Positions 19,687-29,668 of a stretch of DNA of 64,000 nt are shown here, one piece after another (position 1 is the stretch's first letter; each line of letters begins with the position of its first letter). Made by a program: the position numbers and the translations under genes. The stretch spans positions 3,009,501-3,073,500 of the forward strand of contig NZ_CP014168.1 of NCBI RefSeq assembly GCF_001717955.1, written 5' to 3'. The DNA comes from Sphingomonas panacis (GTDB lineage: Bacteria; Pseudomonadota; Alphaproteobacteria; Sphingomonadales; Sphingomonadaceae). The notes under the pieces were generated by a model. The model saw nothing but the letters and a program-made list of their open reading frames with translations, searched no databases and was not told where the DNA came from.

Positions 19687-20277
19687 TCAGCCCTCGGTCG
19701 GCTCCTCGGCGGAAACCTCGGCGGTCGCGCCTGGTTCTGCGTTGGGATCATAGGCTTCGACGAAGCCGGCCTCGTCCTTCTCGAACATGGCCGACATGAC
19801 ATCGACGCCCTGCGCCTGCATTTCGGCTTCTTCGGGCGAACGCGCGATATTGATCTTGACCGTCACCGACACCTCGGGGTGCAGCGCGACCTTGACCTCG
19901 TACAGCCCGATCGCCTTGATCGGCTTGTTGAGCACGATCGCCGCCTTCGGCACCTTGTGGCCCTCGGCCTCGAGCGCCTCGATCAGATCGCGCACCGCGA
20001 CCGAACCGTAGAGCTGGCCGGTGTTCGACGACTGACGGATCAGCGTGATCGTCAGGCCGTCGATCGTCTTCGACTCCTTCTCGGCCTCGCCACGCTTCGC
20101 GGCATTCTCGGCCACGATGCGCTCACGGTTCTTTTCGAACACCTTGCGGTTGGCTTCGTTCGAGCGAAGCGCCTTCTTGTTCGGCAGCAGGAAGTTGCGG
20201 GCGAAACCGTCCTTCACCTTCACCACGTCGCCGATGTTGCCGAGCTTTTCGACTCGTTCCAGCAGGATCACATCCAT
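19687..20277 (-). CDS. rplI: 50S ribosomal protein L9
   Basis: Binds 23S rRNA near the L1 stalk. The N-terminal domain MDVILLERVEKLGNIGDVVKVKDGFARNFLLP is textbook, followed by the long connecting helix (EANRKVFEKNRERIVAENAAKRGEAEKE) and the C-terminal domain (LYGSVAVRDLIEALEAEG). At 196 residues it exceeds the usual 150; the extra acidic tail after residue 150 (VMSAMFEKDEAGFVEAYDPNAEP) is a low-complexity extension. Last gene of the rpsF-rpsR-rplI operon. Confidence 0.96.
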   Translation of the reverse strand: MDVILLERVEKLGNIGDVVKVKDGFARNFLLPNKKALRSNEANRKVFEKNRERIVAENAAKRGEAEKESKTIDGLTITLIRQSSNTGQLYGSVAVRDLIEALEAEGHKVPKAAIVLNKPIKAIGLYEVKVALHPEVSVTVKINIARSPEEAEMQAQGVDVMSAMFEKDEAGFVEAYDPNAEPGATAEVSAEEPTEG

Positions 20278-20289
20278 GTGGGTCGCTCC

Positions 20290-20514
20290 TTACTTAACGA
20301 TGTAGGGCAGCAGGCCCAGATGACGGGCGCGCTTGATCGCCTGGGCGAGCTCGCGCTGCTTCTTCGCGCTCACCGAGGTGATGCGCGAGGGGACGATCTT
20401 GCCGCGCTCGGACACGAAGCCCTGGAGCAACCGGACGTCTTTGTAATCAATCCGGGGAGCGTCTTTTGCGGAGAACGGGCAGCTCTTGCGGCGGCGGAAA
20501 AATGGGCGTGCCAT
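20290..20514 (-). CDS. rpsR: 30S ribosomal protein S18
   Basis: A 74-residue protein of the small subunit platform that binds S6. The pattern [36 protein letters not shown]...[28 protein letters not shown] is diagnostic. It lies 13 bases downstream of rpsF and 12 upstream of rplI, confirming the operon. Confidence 0.97.
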   Translation of the reverse strand: MARPFFRRRKSCPFSAKDAPRIDYKDVRLLQGFVSERGKIVPSRITSVSAKKQRELAQAIKRARHLGLLPYIVK

Positions 20515-20527
20515 TGTCTATAACTCC

Positions 20528-20956
20528 TTATTCGCCGTCGAAATCGCGACGCGGGCGCTCGCTGCGCTCACCACGGTCGGGACGATCACCGCCACGGCCA
20601 CCTTCACGGTCGCCACGACGTTCGCGGTCCCGCTCGCTCTTGCGCATCATCACGGTCGGGCCGGCTTCCAGCTCGTCGACCTTGACGGTCATGTAGCGGA
20701 TGATGTCTTCGTTGATCTGGATCTGGCGTTCCAGCTCGACGACGACCGAGCCGGGGGCGTCGATCTCGAGCATCACGTAATGCGCCTTGCGGTTCTTCGC
20801 GATCTTGTACGCGAGGCTGCGCAGGCCCCAGGTCTCGGTCTTGACGACCCGACCATTGTTGTCCTGAATGATCTTGGTGGCGATTTCCGCCAGTGCATCC
20901 ACCTGCGCCTGTGCCAGATCCTGGCGCGCAAGGAACACATGCTCGTACAGAGCCAT
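20528..20956 (-). CDS. rpsF: 30S ribosomal protein S6
   Basis: Small-subunit protein that pairs with S18. Residues 1-95 hold the ferredoxin-like fold ([48 protein letters not shown]). The C-terminal 40 residues are a charged Arg/Asp/Gly-rich tail ([20 protein letters not shown]), longer than in E. coli and probably disordered. The ATG at 20956 gives the conserved N-terminus; a longer in-frame start at 21001 would add 15 unrelated residues. First gene of the operon. Confidence 0.95.
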   Translation of the reverse strand: MALYEHVFLARQDLAQAQVDALAEIATKIIQDNNGRVVKTETWGLRSLAYKIAKNRKAHYVMLEIDAPGSVVVELERQIQINEDIIRYMTVKVDELEAGPTVMMRKSERDRERRGDREGGRGGDRPDRGERSERPRRDFDGE

Positions 20957-21111
20957 GCGTGCATTACCTTTATCTTGGCCGATCGCTGACGCCCGCACCA
21001 TGCGAACGCCCCTCCGACTGTCGTCTTCAATAGCAACCGGGGCGGAAAGCGTGCGCCTTCCACCCCGGAGCGTGGTTCCTTAGCGATTTTGGCGCAGGAA
21101 GCAAGTGTTCC

Positions 21112-21492
21112 TTAGTTGAAAGCGCCCGCCAGCACCGCGCCGATCAGCCCGCCTGAGACGGCGACGAGCACCGCGTCATTGCCCGAACGCACCCAATGAT
21201 AGCCGCGCGGCGGCGCATAGAGGCGACGGCCGCGATAGGCCCGCCAGTCGTTGATCTCGCGATAGTTCTGCGCATAGCGGTGATCGAAGCGCTGGCCCTT
21301 GTTCCAGCGGCGATACGGATTGCGGTTGTTGACGACCGTGCGGTGCGTGACGGTGCGGCCATGCGGTCCCTCGCGGACGATGGTGGTGCGGCGCTCCTGG
21401 TGATCCTGACGGCCCTGCGCCTCGGCGGGTGCCATCGCGATCGGACTGGCGAGGATCGATGTTGCCAGCGCGGCGAGGATGAACTTTTTCAC
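21112..21492 (-). CDS. RcnB family periplasmic protein
   Basis: A 126-residue exported protein. The signal peptide spans about residues 1-25 (MKKFILAALATSILASPIAMAPAEA). The mature part is rich in Arg, His, Asn and Tyr, with the RcnB pattern RRWNKGQRFDHRYAQNYREINDWRAYRGRRLYAPPRGYHWVR and a hydrophobic Gly-rich end (SGGLIGAVLAGAFN). RcnB of E. coli modulates nickel/cobalt efflux; sphingomonads carry many such paralogues whose function is not known. Single-gene unit facing away from fabD. Confidence 0.8.
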   Translation of the reverse strand: MKKFILAALATSILASPIAMAPAEAQGRQDHQERRTTIVREGPHGRTVTHRTVVNNRNPYRRWNKGQRFDHRYAQNYREINDWRAYRGRRLYAPPRGYHWVRSGNDAVLVAVSGGLIGAVLAGAFN

Positions 21493-21663
21493 GTTTCAGC
21501 TCCTGTTTTTCAACGGCGCCTTCTCCCGGCGTCGAGAGCAATCTAGGGTGCGATTGTATCAGGCCCGTCCCGACAAGAACGGTAAAGGGTCGCAAAGTGT
21601 GCCCGCTTGCGTAAGTTCGTTCAGGTTTCTAGGGCGACGCGCCTGATCTGAAGGACATGAACG

Positions 21664-22599
21664 ATGCGGGCATTCATTTTTCCGGGGCAGGGCAGCCAGG
21701 CGGTCGGCATGGGCAAGGCGCTTGCCGAGGCGAGCGCGGTCGCGCGCGAGGTCTTCCAGGAGGTCGATGACGCGCTCGGCCAGCATCTCTTCCGGCTGAT
21801 GACCGAGGGGCCGGCGGAAGACCTGATGCTGACCGAAAATTCTCAGGCGGCGATCATGGCGAACGCCATCGCCACGTTGCGCGTGCTTGAGAAGGAAGGC
21901 GGCATCCGCCTCGCCGACAAGGCTGATTATGTCGCGGGCCATTCGCTCGGCGAATACACCGCTCTCTGCGCGGCGGGGGCGCTGGATTTGCCGACCACCG
22001 CGCTGCTGCTCAAGCATCGCGGCCTTGCGATGCAGGCGGCGGTGCCGGTGGGGGAGGGCGCGATGGCGGCGCTGCTTGGTGCCGACTTGGAGAAAGCGCG
22101 CATCATCGCCAACGCGGCGAGCGAAGGCGAGATCTGTACAGTCGCCAACGACAATGATCCTTCGCAGGTCGTGCTGTCGGGGGCGAAGGGCGCGATCGAC
22201 CGCGTGATTGCGATTGCCAAGGAATTCGGGGCGAAGAAGGCGGTGTTGCTGCCGGTCTCCGCGCCGTTCCACTGCGCGCTGATGCAGCCTGCCGCCGACG
22301 CGATGGAAAAGGCGCTCGCCGAGGCGCGGATCGACGCGCCGCTGGTGCCGGTGTTCGCCAACGTGACGGCAAGCCCGGTCGGTGATCCCGACACGATCCG
22401 CCGGCTTCTTGTCGAGCAGGTGACGGGCATGGTGCGCTGGCGCGAATCGGTGCTGGCGATGGCCGATACCGGCGTGGAACGTTTCGTCGAGTTCGGCGCC
22501 AAGGTGCTGACCGCAATGGTCAAGCGCACCGCCGCCGATGTCGATACCATGAGTGTCGTGACGATGGCCGATATCGAAGCGCTGGCGAAAAGCTTGTAA
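21664..22599 (+). CDS. fabD: Malonyl-CoA-acyl carrier protein transacylase
   Basis: Loads malonate onto acyl carrier protein for fatty acid synthesis. 311 residues, with N-terminal FIFPGQGSQAVGMGK, nucleophile Ser94 in the GHSLGEY elbow, and the PVSAPFHCALM segment carrying the catalytic His. It opens the fabD-fabG-acpP-fabF cluster and is separated from fabG by an inverted repeat pair. Confidence 0.95.
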   Translation: MRAFIFPGQGSQAVGMGKALAEASAVAREVFQEVDDALGQHLFRLMTEGPAEDLMLTENSQAAIMANAIATLRVLEKEGGIRLADKADYVAGHSLGEYTALCAAGALDLPTTALLLKHRGLAMQAAVPVGEGAMAALLGADLEKARIIANAASEGEICTVANDNDPSQVVLSGAKGAIDRVIAIAKEFGAKKAVLLPVSAPFHCALMQPAADAMEKALAEARIDAPLVPVFANVTASPVGDPDTIRRLLVEQVTGMVRWRESVLAMADTGVERFVEFGAKVLTAMVKRTAADVDTMSVVTMADIEALAKSL

Positions 22600-22601
22600 G
22601 C

Positions 22602-22682
22602 GTCGCCCCGGCGAAGGCCGGGGTCGCTGCGTGGCGAACGCGCGCTCTACAACATAGCGGCCCCGGCCTTCGCCGGGGCGAC
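22602..22682. repeat. 27-bp inverted repeat pair between fabD and fabG
   Basis: A 27-base unit (22602-22628, GTCGCCCCGGCGAAGG core) and its exact reverse complement (22656-22682) are separated by 27 bases. Each unit is itself a hairpin (CCCCGGC-GAAG-GCCGGGG). The second unit ends one base short of the GGAGG ribosome site of fabG. A single copy also occurs at 9187. Confidence 0.8.
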
Positions 22683-22692
22683 GGAGGAATTG

Positions 22693-23430
22693 ATGTTCGA
22701 CCTTACAGGTATGACGGCGCTGGTGACCGGTGCGAGCGGGGGAATCGGGTCGGCGATCGCGCAGGCACTGGCCGGGCAGGGCGCCCGGCTGGCGGTCTCG
22801 GGGTCCAATGCTGACAAGCTGGAAGCGTTTCGCGCCAGCCTGGGGGACGAGCATGTCGCGCTGCCCTGCGATCTGTCCGATGCCGCGGCGGTGGATGGAT
22901 TGGTGCCGCAGGCCGTGGCCGCGCTCGGCAAGCTCGACATTCTCGTCAACAACGCCGGCGTGACGCGCGACAACCTCATCCTGCGGATGAAGGATGATGA
23001 GTGGGATCAGGTGATCCGCGTCAATCTCGAGGCCGCGTTTCGGCTGATGCGCGCTGCCGCCAAGCCGATGATGAAGGCGCGCTTCGGCCGCATCATCTCG
23101 ATCACCTCGGTCGTCGGCACGACCGGCAACCCCGGCCAGGCGAATTATGCTGCGTCCAAGGCCGGCATCGTCGGCATGTCCAAGGCGATCGGGCAGGAAC
23201 TGGCTAGCCGCAACGTCACCGTCAATTGCGTCGCGCCCGGCTTCATCCGCACCGCGATGACCGACGTGCTGCCCGACGCGCAGAAGGATGCGCTCAACGC
23301 GAAGATACCGGCGGGCAAGATGGGCGAGGGGGCTGACATCGGCGCCGCCGTCGTCTACCTGGCCAGCAAGGAAGCGGGATACGTCACCGGCCAGACGTTG
23401 CACGTCAACGGCGGCATGGCGATGATCTGA
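22693..23430 (+). CDS. fabG: 3-oxoacyl-[acyl-carrier-protein] reductase
   Basis: NADPH-dependent reduction of 3-oxoacyl-ACP in the elongation cycle. 245 residues of the classical short-chain dehydrogenase fold: [15 protein letters not shown] nucleotide motif near residue 12, [10 protein letters not shown], a catalytic Ser in SITSVVG near 139, Tyr152 and Lys156 in YAASK, and the FabG C-terminus [15 protein letters not shown] at 22693 lies five bases after GGAGG; a TTG codon directly before it is in frame but sits too close to that site. Confidence 0.95.
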   Translation: MFDLTGMTALVTGASGGIGSAIAQALAGQGARLAVSGSNADKLEAFRASLGDEHVALPCDLSDAAAVDGLVPQAVAALGKLDILVNNAGVTRDNLILRMKDDEWDQVIRVNLEAAFRLMRAAAKPMMKARFGRIISITSVVGTTGNPGQANYAASKAGIVGMSKAIGQELASRNVTVNCVAPGFIRTAMTDVLPDAQKDALNAKIPAGKMGEGADIGAAVVYLASKEAGYVTGQTLHVNGGMAMI

Positions 23431-23548
23431 CGGGTCGGGTTGCGCTTCGGCGCTGCCCCGAAACGTCACAGCCCCTTGCGCGGGCCGGAACCGCGCTCTA
23501 CGTGCAAACCGGTATTTAGACCCCACACTTCATGAGAGGGACATGAAC

Positions 23549-23785
23549 ATGAGCGAGACTGCCGATCGCGTAAAGAAGATCGTCGTCGAGCACCTCGGCG
23601 TCGAAGCCGACAAGGTGACGGAGGATGCGAGCTTCATCGATGATCTGGGCGCCGACAGCCTCGATATCGTTGAGCTCGTGATGGCGTTCGAAGAGGAGTT
23701 CGAAGTCGAAATCCCCGACGACGCCGCTGAGAAGATCGCGACCGTGAAGGATGCGATCACCTTCATCGACGAGCACAAGGGCTGA
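23549..23785 (+). CDS. acpP: Acyl carrier protein
   Basis: Carries growing acyl chains on a 4'-phosphopantetheine arm. 78 residues, acidic, with the attachment Ser37 in [18 protein letters not shown]. The ATG at 23549 is chosen because it lies eight bases after AGAGGG and gives the standard [12 protein letters not shown]; an ATG two codons upstream is too close to that site. It lies between fabG and fabF and ends before a strong hairpin, which may explain how acpP can be made in excess. Confidence 0.96.
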   Translation: MSETADRVKKIVVEHLGVEADKVTEDASFIDDLGADSLDIVELVMAFEEEFEVEIPDDAAEKIATVKDAITFIDEHKG

Positions 23786-23846
23786 TCGAGCGGGTACCGC
23801 CAGCGCGCGGTGCCCGGCCCGCATCGGGGCCTTGAGGATATAGGAT

Positions 23847-23886
23847 CGGCTCCCCGTCCCAGGGTTCATATAGGGGCGGGGAGCCG
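23847..23886 (+). terminator. acpP terminator
   Basis: CGGCTCCCCG-TCCC (23847-23860) pairs with GGGG-CGGGGAGCCG (23873-23886), followed by TTTCGTTTT. It stands between acpP and fabF and could give partial read-through. Confidence 0.8.
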
Positions 23887-23923
23887 TTTCGTTTTAAAGA
23901 GCAAATAAGAAACGGAGATGGCC

Positions 23924-25183
23924 ATGCGCCGTGTCGTCGTAACCGGATTGGGCCTCGTCACGCCGCTTGGCGCGGATGTCGAGACCGCGTGGAGCAACCT
24001 CATCGCCGCGAAATCGGGCGCGGGCACGATCACGCGCTTCGACGCTACCGATTTCCAGATGAATTATGCCTGCGAGGTTAAGCCCGCCGGTCACGAATAT
24101 GGCTTCGATCCCGGCAAGCGCGTCGATCACAAGGTCCAGCGCCAGGTCGATCCGTTTATCATCTACGGTATCGATGCCGCCGGGCAGGCGATCGAGGACG
24201 CGGGCCTTCTCGACATGACCGAGGAAGAGCGTTTCCGCGCTGGCTGTTCGATCGGCGCCGGGATCGGCGGTCTGCCGGGTATCGAGAGCGAATCGCTGGT
24301 GCTCGCCGCCAAGGGGCCGAAGCGGGTCAGCCCGCATTTCGTGCATGGCCGGCTGATCAATCTCATCTCGGGTCAGGTGTCGATCAAATACGGGCTGATG
24401 GGGCCGAACCATGCGGTCGTCACCGCCTGCTCGACCGGCGCGCACTCGATCGGCGATGCCGCGCGGATGATCGCGATGGACGATGCCGACGTGATGCTGG
24501 CGGGCGGTTCGGAGGGCGCGATCTGCCCGATCGGCATCGCCGGCTTCGCGCAGGCGCGCGCGCTTTCGACCGGCTTTCGCGACGAGCCATGGCGCGGCAG
24601 CCGTCCTTACGACCGCGACCGCGATGGCTTCGTGATGGGCGAGGGCGCTGGCGTGGTCGTGCTCGAGGAGTATGAACGCGCCAAGGCGCGCGGCGCGAAG
24701 ATTTACGCCGAAGTGATCGGTTACGGCTTGTCGGGCGACGCGTACCACGTCACCGCGCCGCATCCCGAGGGCTCGGGCGCGTTCCGCTCGATGCAGATGG
24801 CGATGCGCAAGTCGGGTCTCGCGCTCGAGGACATCGATTATATCAACGCGCACGGCACCTCGACCCCGCTCGGCGACGAGCTCGAGCTCGGCGCGGTGCG
24901 CCGGCTGTTCGGCAGCGCGCTCGATGGCGTCTCGATGTCGTCGACCAAATCCGCGATCGGGCATCTGCTCGGCGGTGCGGGCGCAGTGGAGAGCATTTTC
25001 TGCATCCTCGCGATGCGCGACCAGATCGTGCCGCCCACGCTCAATCTCGACAATCCGAGCGAGAATTGCGTGGGCGTCGATCTGGTGCCCCACAAGGCCA
25101 AGGAGCGTAAGGTGAAGGCGGTGCTGAACAACTCGTTCGGCTTCGGCGGCACCAACGCCTCGCTGGTGATGAAGGCGATCTAG
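23924..25183 (+). CDS. fabF: 3-oxoacyl-[acyl-carrier-protein] synthase II
   Basis: Condensing enzyme that elongates acyl-ACP with malonyl-ACP. 419 residues. The Cys-His-His triad is present: Cys169 in TACSTG, His310 in NAHGTSTPLGD, and His347 in SAIGHLLGGAG. NNSFGFGGTNASLVM is the conserved C-terminal loop. The ATG at 23924 lies seven bases after ACGGAG and gives the standard MRRVVVTGLGLVTPLG; an ATG two codons earlier is one base from that site. mltG begins five bases after the stop. Confidence 0.96.
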   Translation: MRRVVVTGLGLVTPLGADVETAWSNLIAAKSGAGTITRFDATDFQMNYACEVKPAGHEYGFDPGKRVDHKVQRQVDPFIIYGIDAAGQAIEDAGLLDMTEEERFRAGCSIGAGIGGLPGIESESLVLAAKGPKRVSPHFVHGRLINLISGQVSIKYGLMGPNHAVVTACSTGAHSIGDAARMIAMDDADVMLAGGSEGAICPIGIAGFAQARALSTGFRDEPWRGSRPYDRDRDGFVMGEGAGVVVLEEYERAKARGAKIYAEVIGYGLSGDAYHVTAPHPEGSGAFRSMQMAMRKSGLALEDIDYINAHGTSTPLGDELELGAVRRLFGSALDGVSMSSTKSAIGHLLGGAGAVESIFCILAMRDQIVPPTLNLDNPSENCVGVDLVPHKAKERKVKAVLNNSFGFGGTNASLVMKAI

Positions 25184-25188
25184 GCAAG

Positions 25189-26154
25189 GTGCGCAAGCTC
25201 GGCTGCTTCACGCTGCTGATCGTCCTGGCGGCGATCATCGGGTTCTTCGGCGTGCTGCATATGTGGTCGGGGCGCGGCCCGCTCACCCGCAACGTCACCG
25301 TAACGGTGGCGCAGGGCAGCACGCTGGCGGGCGCGTCCGAGCAATTGCAGAAGGCCGGGGCGATCACCTCGGCGAGCCGCTTTCGCATCCTCGCGAAAGT
25401 GCTGGGGGCGAGCGCGCCGATCAAGGCCGGCGAGTATCGCATACCGGCGCATCTCAGCCAGGCCGATATCCTGAAGCTGCTTCAGGGCGGTCGCACGCTC
25501 CAGCGCTTCGTGACGATCCCCGAGGGGCTTCCCTCGGTGATCGTCCGCGACGTGCTGATGAAGGCGACCGAACTCAAGGGCAATATCGCCGCGCCGGCCG
25601 AAGGCTCGGTGATGCCCGACAGCTACAGCTTCGATCGTGGGGATACCCGCGCCGGGATCGTCGCGCGGATGCAGAAGGCGATGAACCGTTACCTTGCCGA
25701 CGCGTGGGCGAAGCGCGCGCCCGGTATCGTCGTGAAGACGCCGCGTGAGGCGCTGATCCTCGCGTCGATCGTCGAGAAGGAGACCGGCAAGCCGAGCGAG
25801 CGCAGCATGGTCGCTGCGGTGTATTCGAACCGACTCAAGCGCGGCATGATGCTTCAGGCCGATCCGACCATCATTTATCCGCACACCTTCGGCCGCCCGC
25901 TCGGACGGCGCATCCCGCCGCCGTGGATACATGAGGTCAATGCCTACAACACCTACGCGATGGTGGGGCTGCCAAGCGGACCGATCTGCAATCCCGGTCG
26001 GGCGAGCATCGACGCGGTGCTCAACCCGGCACGGTCGAACGCGCTGTACTTCGTGGCGGACGGATCGGGCGGGCATGTGTTCGCCGACACGCTCGACCAG
26101 CATAACGCCAATGTGATGAAGTGGCGGGCGTTCCGTAAGGAACACGGCATCTAA
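25189..26154 (+). CDS. mltG: Endolytic murein transglycosylase MltG
   Basis: Membrane-anchored lytic transglycosylase that cuts nascent glycan strands. 321 residues starting from GTG at 25189, which follows AAGG closely. One membrane segment near residues 5-22 (CFTLLIVLAAIIGFFGVL), a LysM-like region, then the YceG domain with the catalytic Glu in ASIVEKETG and LQADPTIIYPHTFG, and the end NPARSNALYFVADGSGGHVFADTL. Its place after fabF matches the common acpP-fabF-mltG order of alphaproteobacteria. Confidence 0.93.
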   Translation: MRKLGCFTLLIVLAAIIGFFGVLHMWSGRGPLTRNVTVTVAQGSTLAGASEQLQKAGAITSASRFRILAKVLGASAPIKAGEYRIPAHLSQADILKLLQGGRTLQRFVTIPEGLPSVIVRDVLMKATELKGNIAAPAEGSVMPDSYSFDRGDTRAGIVARMQKAMNRYLADAWAKRAPGIVVKTPREALILASIVEKETGKPSERSMVAAVYSNRLKRGMMLQADPTIIYPHTFGRPLGRRIPPPWIHEVNAYNTYAMVGLPSGPICNPGRASIDAVLNPARSNALYFVADGSGGHVFADTLDQHNANVMKWRAFRKEHGI

Positions 26155-26172
26155 ACGCCCGCCGGGGCCGGG

Positions 26173-26778
26173 TCAGCCGCGCAGCGCGACCGCCGCGCGG
26201 GCCTTGGCTTCGATTTCGGCCGGTGTTCCGCCGAGCACCCAGCTTCCGCCGACGCACAGGACGGGATCGAACGCCAGCCATTCGGGCGCAGTCGCTTCGG
26301 TGATGCCGCCGGTCGGGCAGAAGCTGCACTGGTTGAACGGCGCCGCGAGCGCCTTCAGCGCGGGCAGGCCGCCGGCCGCCATCGCCGGGAAGAACTTGAA
26401 ATGCGTGAGGCCGAGATCCAGGCCGAGCATGATGTCGGCGGCATTGGCGGTGCCGGGCAGGAATGGCACGCCGCTGTCGATGATCGGGCGCGCGAGCCGC
26501 TCGGTCAGGCCGGGCGAGACGATGAACTCGGCGCCCGCGTCCATCGCCTGTGCGAACTGATCGGGGTTTATGACCGTGCCGGCGCCGACGATCGCGCCGG
26601 GCACCTGCTTCATCTCACGGATCGCGTCGAGCGCGGCGGGGGTGCGCAGCGTGACTTCGAGCACACGGATACCGCCCGCCACGAGCGCCTCGGCGATCGG
26701 GCGCGCGGTCGCGGCGTCGTCGATCACGATGACCGGAATGACGGGGGCGATCAGCATGAGGTCGCGGACAGTGGTCAC
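26173..26778 (-). CDS. eda: 2-dehydro-3-deoxy-6-phosphogluconate aldolase
   Basis: Cleaves KDPG to pyruvate and glyceraldehyde-3-phosphate, the last Entner-Doudoroff step. 201 residues forming a class I aldolase barrel. Glu41 in LEVTLRTP and the Schiff-base Lys128 in HFKFFPA are in place; GAGTV and CPTGGI help bind substrate. It starts with GTG at 26778, which overlaps the glk stop by four bases (GTGA), so translation is probably coupled. Confidence 0.95.
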   Translation of the reverse strand: MTTVRDLMLIAPVIPVIVIDDAATARPIAEALVAGGIRVLEVTLRTPAALDAIREMKQVPGAIVGAGTVINPDQFAQAMDAGAEFIVSPGLTERLARPIIDSGVPFLPGTANAADIMLGLDLGLTHFKFFPAMAAGGLPALKALAAPFNQCSFCPTGGITEATAPEWLAFDPVLCVGGSWVLGGTPAEIEAKARAAVALRG

Positions 26779-27746
26779 TGGTGATGCTCCTGAGCAAAGG
26801 CGGCCGCGGCGCCGAACAGGCCGGGCTGGGGATGGGTTATGAGCTTGACGGGCAGCGCCTGCATCATCGCGCGGAAACGGCCCTTGGCCGCGAAGCGCTC
26901 GGCGAAGCCGGAGCGGACGATGTGATCCTTGATGCGCAGACCAAGGCCGCCGGCGATGACGACCGCCTTCGCGCCCTGGCAGATCGCGCGGTCGCCGGCG
27001 GTGGCGCCGAGCGCGAGGCAGAAGCGGTCGAGCGCGGCGAGCGCGAGGCTGTCATTGCCTTCGAGCGCCATCTGCCAGATCGCCTTGTCGTCGAGGCGCG
27101 CCACCGGGCGCCCGTCGATCTCGGCGAGCGTTTCGTAGATCGCGACGATGCCGGGGCCGGAGACGACTCGTTCGGACGACACGCGGCCGTGCAGCGTGCG
27201 CAGCCGCTTGAGCAATGCGTCCTCGAAACTGTCGAGCGGCGGGAAGTCGCTGTGGCCGCCTTCGGTTTCCAACACATGATAGCCGCGCTTCTCCCGCAGC
27301 ACCTGCGCGACGCCGAGGCCGGTGCCGGGGCCGACGATCGAGATGATGCCGTGATCGGGCAGCGGCACGTCAGGGCCGGTGATATGTTCGAACATCTCTG
27401 GCCCGACCTGCGCGACGGCATGGCCGACCGCGCCGAAATCGTTGACGAGCACGAACTCGTCAACCTCGAGCCGCTCCTTCACCAGCCCGCGCCGGATGAT
27501 CCACGGGTTGTTGGTGAGCTTGATGAGATCGCCATCGACCGGCGAGGCGACCGCGATAGCGGCGGCGCGCGGCATCGGCCGGTCAAGCGTCTTGCCGAAC
27601 GCCTGCCAGGCGGTCTGGAGCGAGGCATGCTCTGCGGTCTTGAGCGTCACGGGTTCGCCAAGCGAGGCGACATGACCGCCTTCGACCTCGGCGATGGCGA
27701 AACGGGCGTGCGTACCCCCGATATCAACAGCAACGACCTGCATCAT
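26775..27746 (-). CDS. glk: Glucokinase
   Basis: Phosphorylates glucose to glucose-6-phosphate. 323 residues. The ATP-binding phosphate motif [10 protein letters not shown] is at residues 8-17, followed by [21 protein letters not shown] with the catalytic Asp, [12 protein letters not shown] and [10 protein letters not shown] typical of the Glk family. Two adjacent ATGs are possible; the first (27746) overlaps the edd stop as ATGA. Position between edd and eda shows it serves the Entner-Doudoroff pathway. Confidence 0.93.
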   Translation of the reverse strand: MMQVVAVDIGGTHARFAIAEVEGGHVASLGEPVTLKTAEHASLQTAWQAFGKTLDRPMPRAAAIAVASPVDGDLIKLTNNPWIIRRGLVKERLEVDEFVLVNDFGAVGHAVAQVGPEMFEHITGPDVPLPDHGIISIVGPGTGLGVAQVLREKRGYHVLETEGGHSDFPPLDSFEDALLKRLRTLHGRVSSERVVSGPGIVAIYETLAEIDGRPVARLDDKAIWQMALEGNDSLALAALDRFCLALGATAGDRAICQGAKAVVIAGGLGLRIKDHIVRSGFAERFAAKGRFRAMMQALPVKLITHPQPGLFGAAAAFAQEHHQ

Positions 27747-29557
27747 TCCATTCCCGCCAGTACGGCGCACGCGCCCTTTTCGGCCTCGTTGGCGAGGCTG
27801 CGGAACATGCCGAACAGCTCGCGGCCCATGCCCTCGGCGGGCGGTGGCGCCTCTACGGCCACGCGCGCGGCCCATTCGGCGGGATCGACCAGCGCAACCA
27901 GTTCGTTGGTTTCCGCCGACATCCGCACCACGTCGCCGTCGCGCAGCAACGCAAGCGGGCCGCCGCCGAGTGCCTCGGGCGAGCAGTGGATCGCGGCGGG
28001 CACCTTGCCGCTCGCGCCCGACATGCGCCCGTCGGTTACGAGTGCGACGCGGTAGCCGCGGTTCTGGAGCACGCCGAGCGCTGGCGTCAGCTTGTGGAGT
28101 TCGGGCATGCCGTTGGCACGCGGCCCCTGGAAGCGGACCACCACCACGACATCGCGATCGAGTTCGCCCGCCTGGAACGCGGCCTGCACCTCGGCCTGGG
28201 TCTGGAAGATGCGGCAAGGCGCCTCGATCGTCCAGCGGTCGCGATCCACAGCCGACACCTTGATGCAGCCGCGTCCAAGGTTACCGGTAAGGATGCGGAA
28301 GCCGCCCTCCTCGGAGAAGGGCGCCGCCGCCGGGCGCAGGATCGTGTCGTCGCCGCTCGCGCCGGGATCTTCCCAGATGAGGCCATCGCCGGCCACGACC
28401 GGGCGCTTGCCATACTCGGTCATGTCGCCGTGGCCGATCGTCAGCAGGTCGCGGTGGAGCAGACCGGCGTCGGCAAGTTCGCGGATCACGAACGGCATGC
28501 CGCCGGCATCCTCGAACCCGTTCACGTCGGCGGCGCCGTTGGGATAGACGCGCGCGATCAGCGGCACGCTGCGCGAGAGGCGGTCGAAATCCTCCCAGTC
28601 GATGACGATCCCGGCCGAGGCGGCAATCGCCGGCAGATGGATCAGATGGTTGGTCGAGCCGCCGGTGGCGAGCAGGCCGATCGCGGCGTTGACGATCGCC
28701 TTTTCGTCGACGCACAAGCCGATCGGGCGATAATCATTGCCGTCCCAGCCGATCTCGGCGAGGCGGTGGACTGCGGCGCGGGTGAGTTCCTGGCGCAGCT
28801 TGGTGCCGGGGTTGGCGAAGGCCGCTCCGGGGATGTGGAGGCCCATCATCTCCATCATCATCTGGTTCGAATTGGCGGTGCCGTAGAAGGTGCAGGTGCC
28901 CTTCGAATGATAGGCGGCGATCTCCGCGTCGAGCAGGTCGTCGCGGCCGACCTTGCCTTCCGCGAACGCCTCGCGCACCGCCGCCTTCTGCTTGTTGGGG
29001 ATGCCGGTCGGCATCGGCCCGCCGGGGATCAGCACCATCGGCAGATGGCCGAAGCGCAAAGCCCCGATCAGCAGGCCGGGAACGATCTTGTCGCAGATGC
29101 CGAGCAACGCCGCGCCCTCGAACAGCCCGTGGCTGAGCGCGATTGCGGTGGAAAGCGCGATCGTGTCTCGGCTGAACAGCGACAATTCCATGCCGGCATA
29201 ACCCTGAGTCACGCCGTCGCACATCGCCGGCACACCGCCGGCGACCTGCGCGGTCGCGCCCGCCTCGCGCGCCCAAACCTTCATCTGTTCGGGATAGCGA
29301 TAATAGGTCGCGTGCGCCGAGAGCATGTCGTTGTACGAGGTGACGATGCCGATGTTCATCGCCTTGGCCACGCGCATCGCGTCGCGATCCTCCTCGGTGC
29401 CGGCGTAGCCGTGCGCGAGGTTGGCGCAGCTCAGTGCGGGGCGGGCGATATGCTGGTCGCGCTCGCGCCCGATCAAGCCGAGATAGGCGTCGCGCGTGCG
29501 CTTCGAACGGCTGATGATCCGGTCGGTGACGGCCGCGATCTCGGGGTGGAGCGTCAT
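27743..29557 (-). CDS. edd: Phosphogluconate dehydratase
   Basis: Dehydrates 6-phosphogluconate to KDPG; needs a 4Fe-4S cluster. 604 residues, the usual size. Features of the IlvD/Edd family include [70 protein letters not shown], and [16 protein letters not shown]. Cysteines in CDGV, CDKI and CTFYG are candidate cluster ligands. First of the coupled edd-glk-eda group; pgl lies 111 bases upstream. Confidence 0.95.
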   Translation of the reverse strand: MTLHPEIAAVTDRIISRSKRTRDAYLGLIGRERDQHIARPALSCANLAHGYAGTEEDRDAMRVAKAMNIGIVTSYNDMLSAHATYYRYPEQMKVWAREAGATAQVAGGVPAMCDGVTQGYAGMELSLFSRDTIALSTAIALSHGLFEGAALLGICDKIVPGLLIGALRFGHLPMVLIPGGPMPTGIPNKQKAAVREAFAEGKVGRDDLLDAEIAAYHSKGTCTFYGTANSNQMMMEMMGLHIPGAAFANPGTKLRQELTRAAVHRLAEIGWDGNDYRPIGLCVDEKAIVNAAIGLLATGGSTNHLIHLPAIAASAGIVIDWEDFDRLSRSVPLIARVYPNGAADVNGFEDAGGMPFVIRELADAGLLHRDLLTIGHGDMTEYGKRPVVAGDGLIWEDPGASGDDTILRPAAAPFSEEGGFRILTGNLGRGCIKVSAVDRDRWTIEAPCRIFQTQAEVQAAFQAGELDRDVVVVVRFQGPRANGMPELHKLTPALGVLQNRGYRVALVTDGRMSGASGKVPAAIHCSPEALGGGPLALLRDGDVVRMSAETNELVALVDPAEWAARVAVEAPPPAEGMGRELFGMFRSLANEAEKGACAVLAGME

Positions 29558-29668
29558 GATTTGAATGTCCCTTGGAGCGGGGAGGGCGCGCCTGCGCGCA
29601 CCCCCCTCTTATCGCGCGACATGGATGCGCGAAACAGGGGGGTGGTCGTAGCTGTAACGATTATTCGG

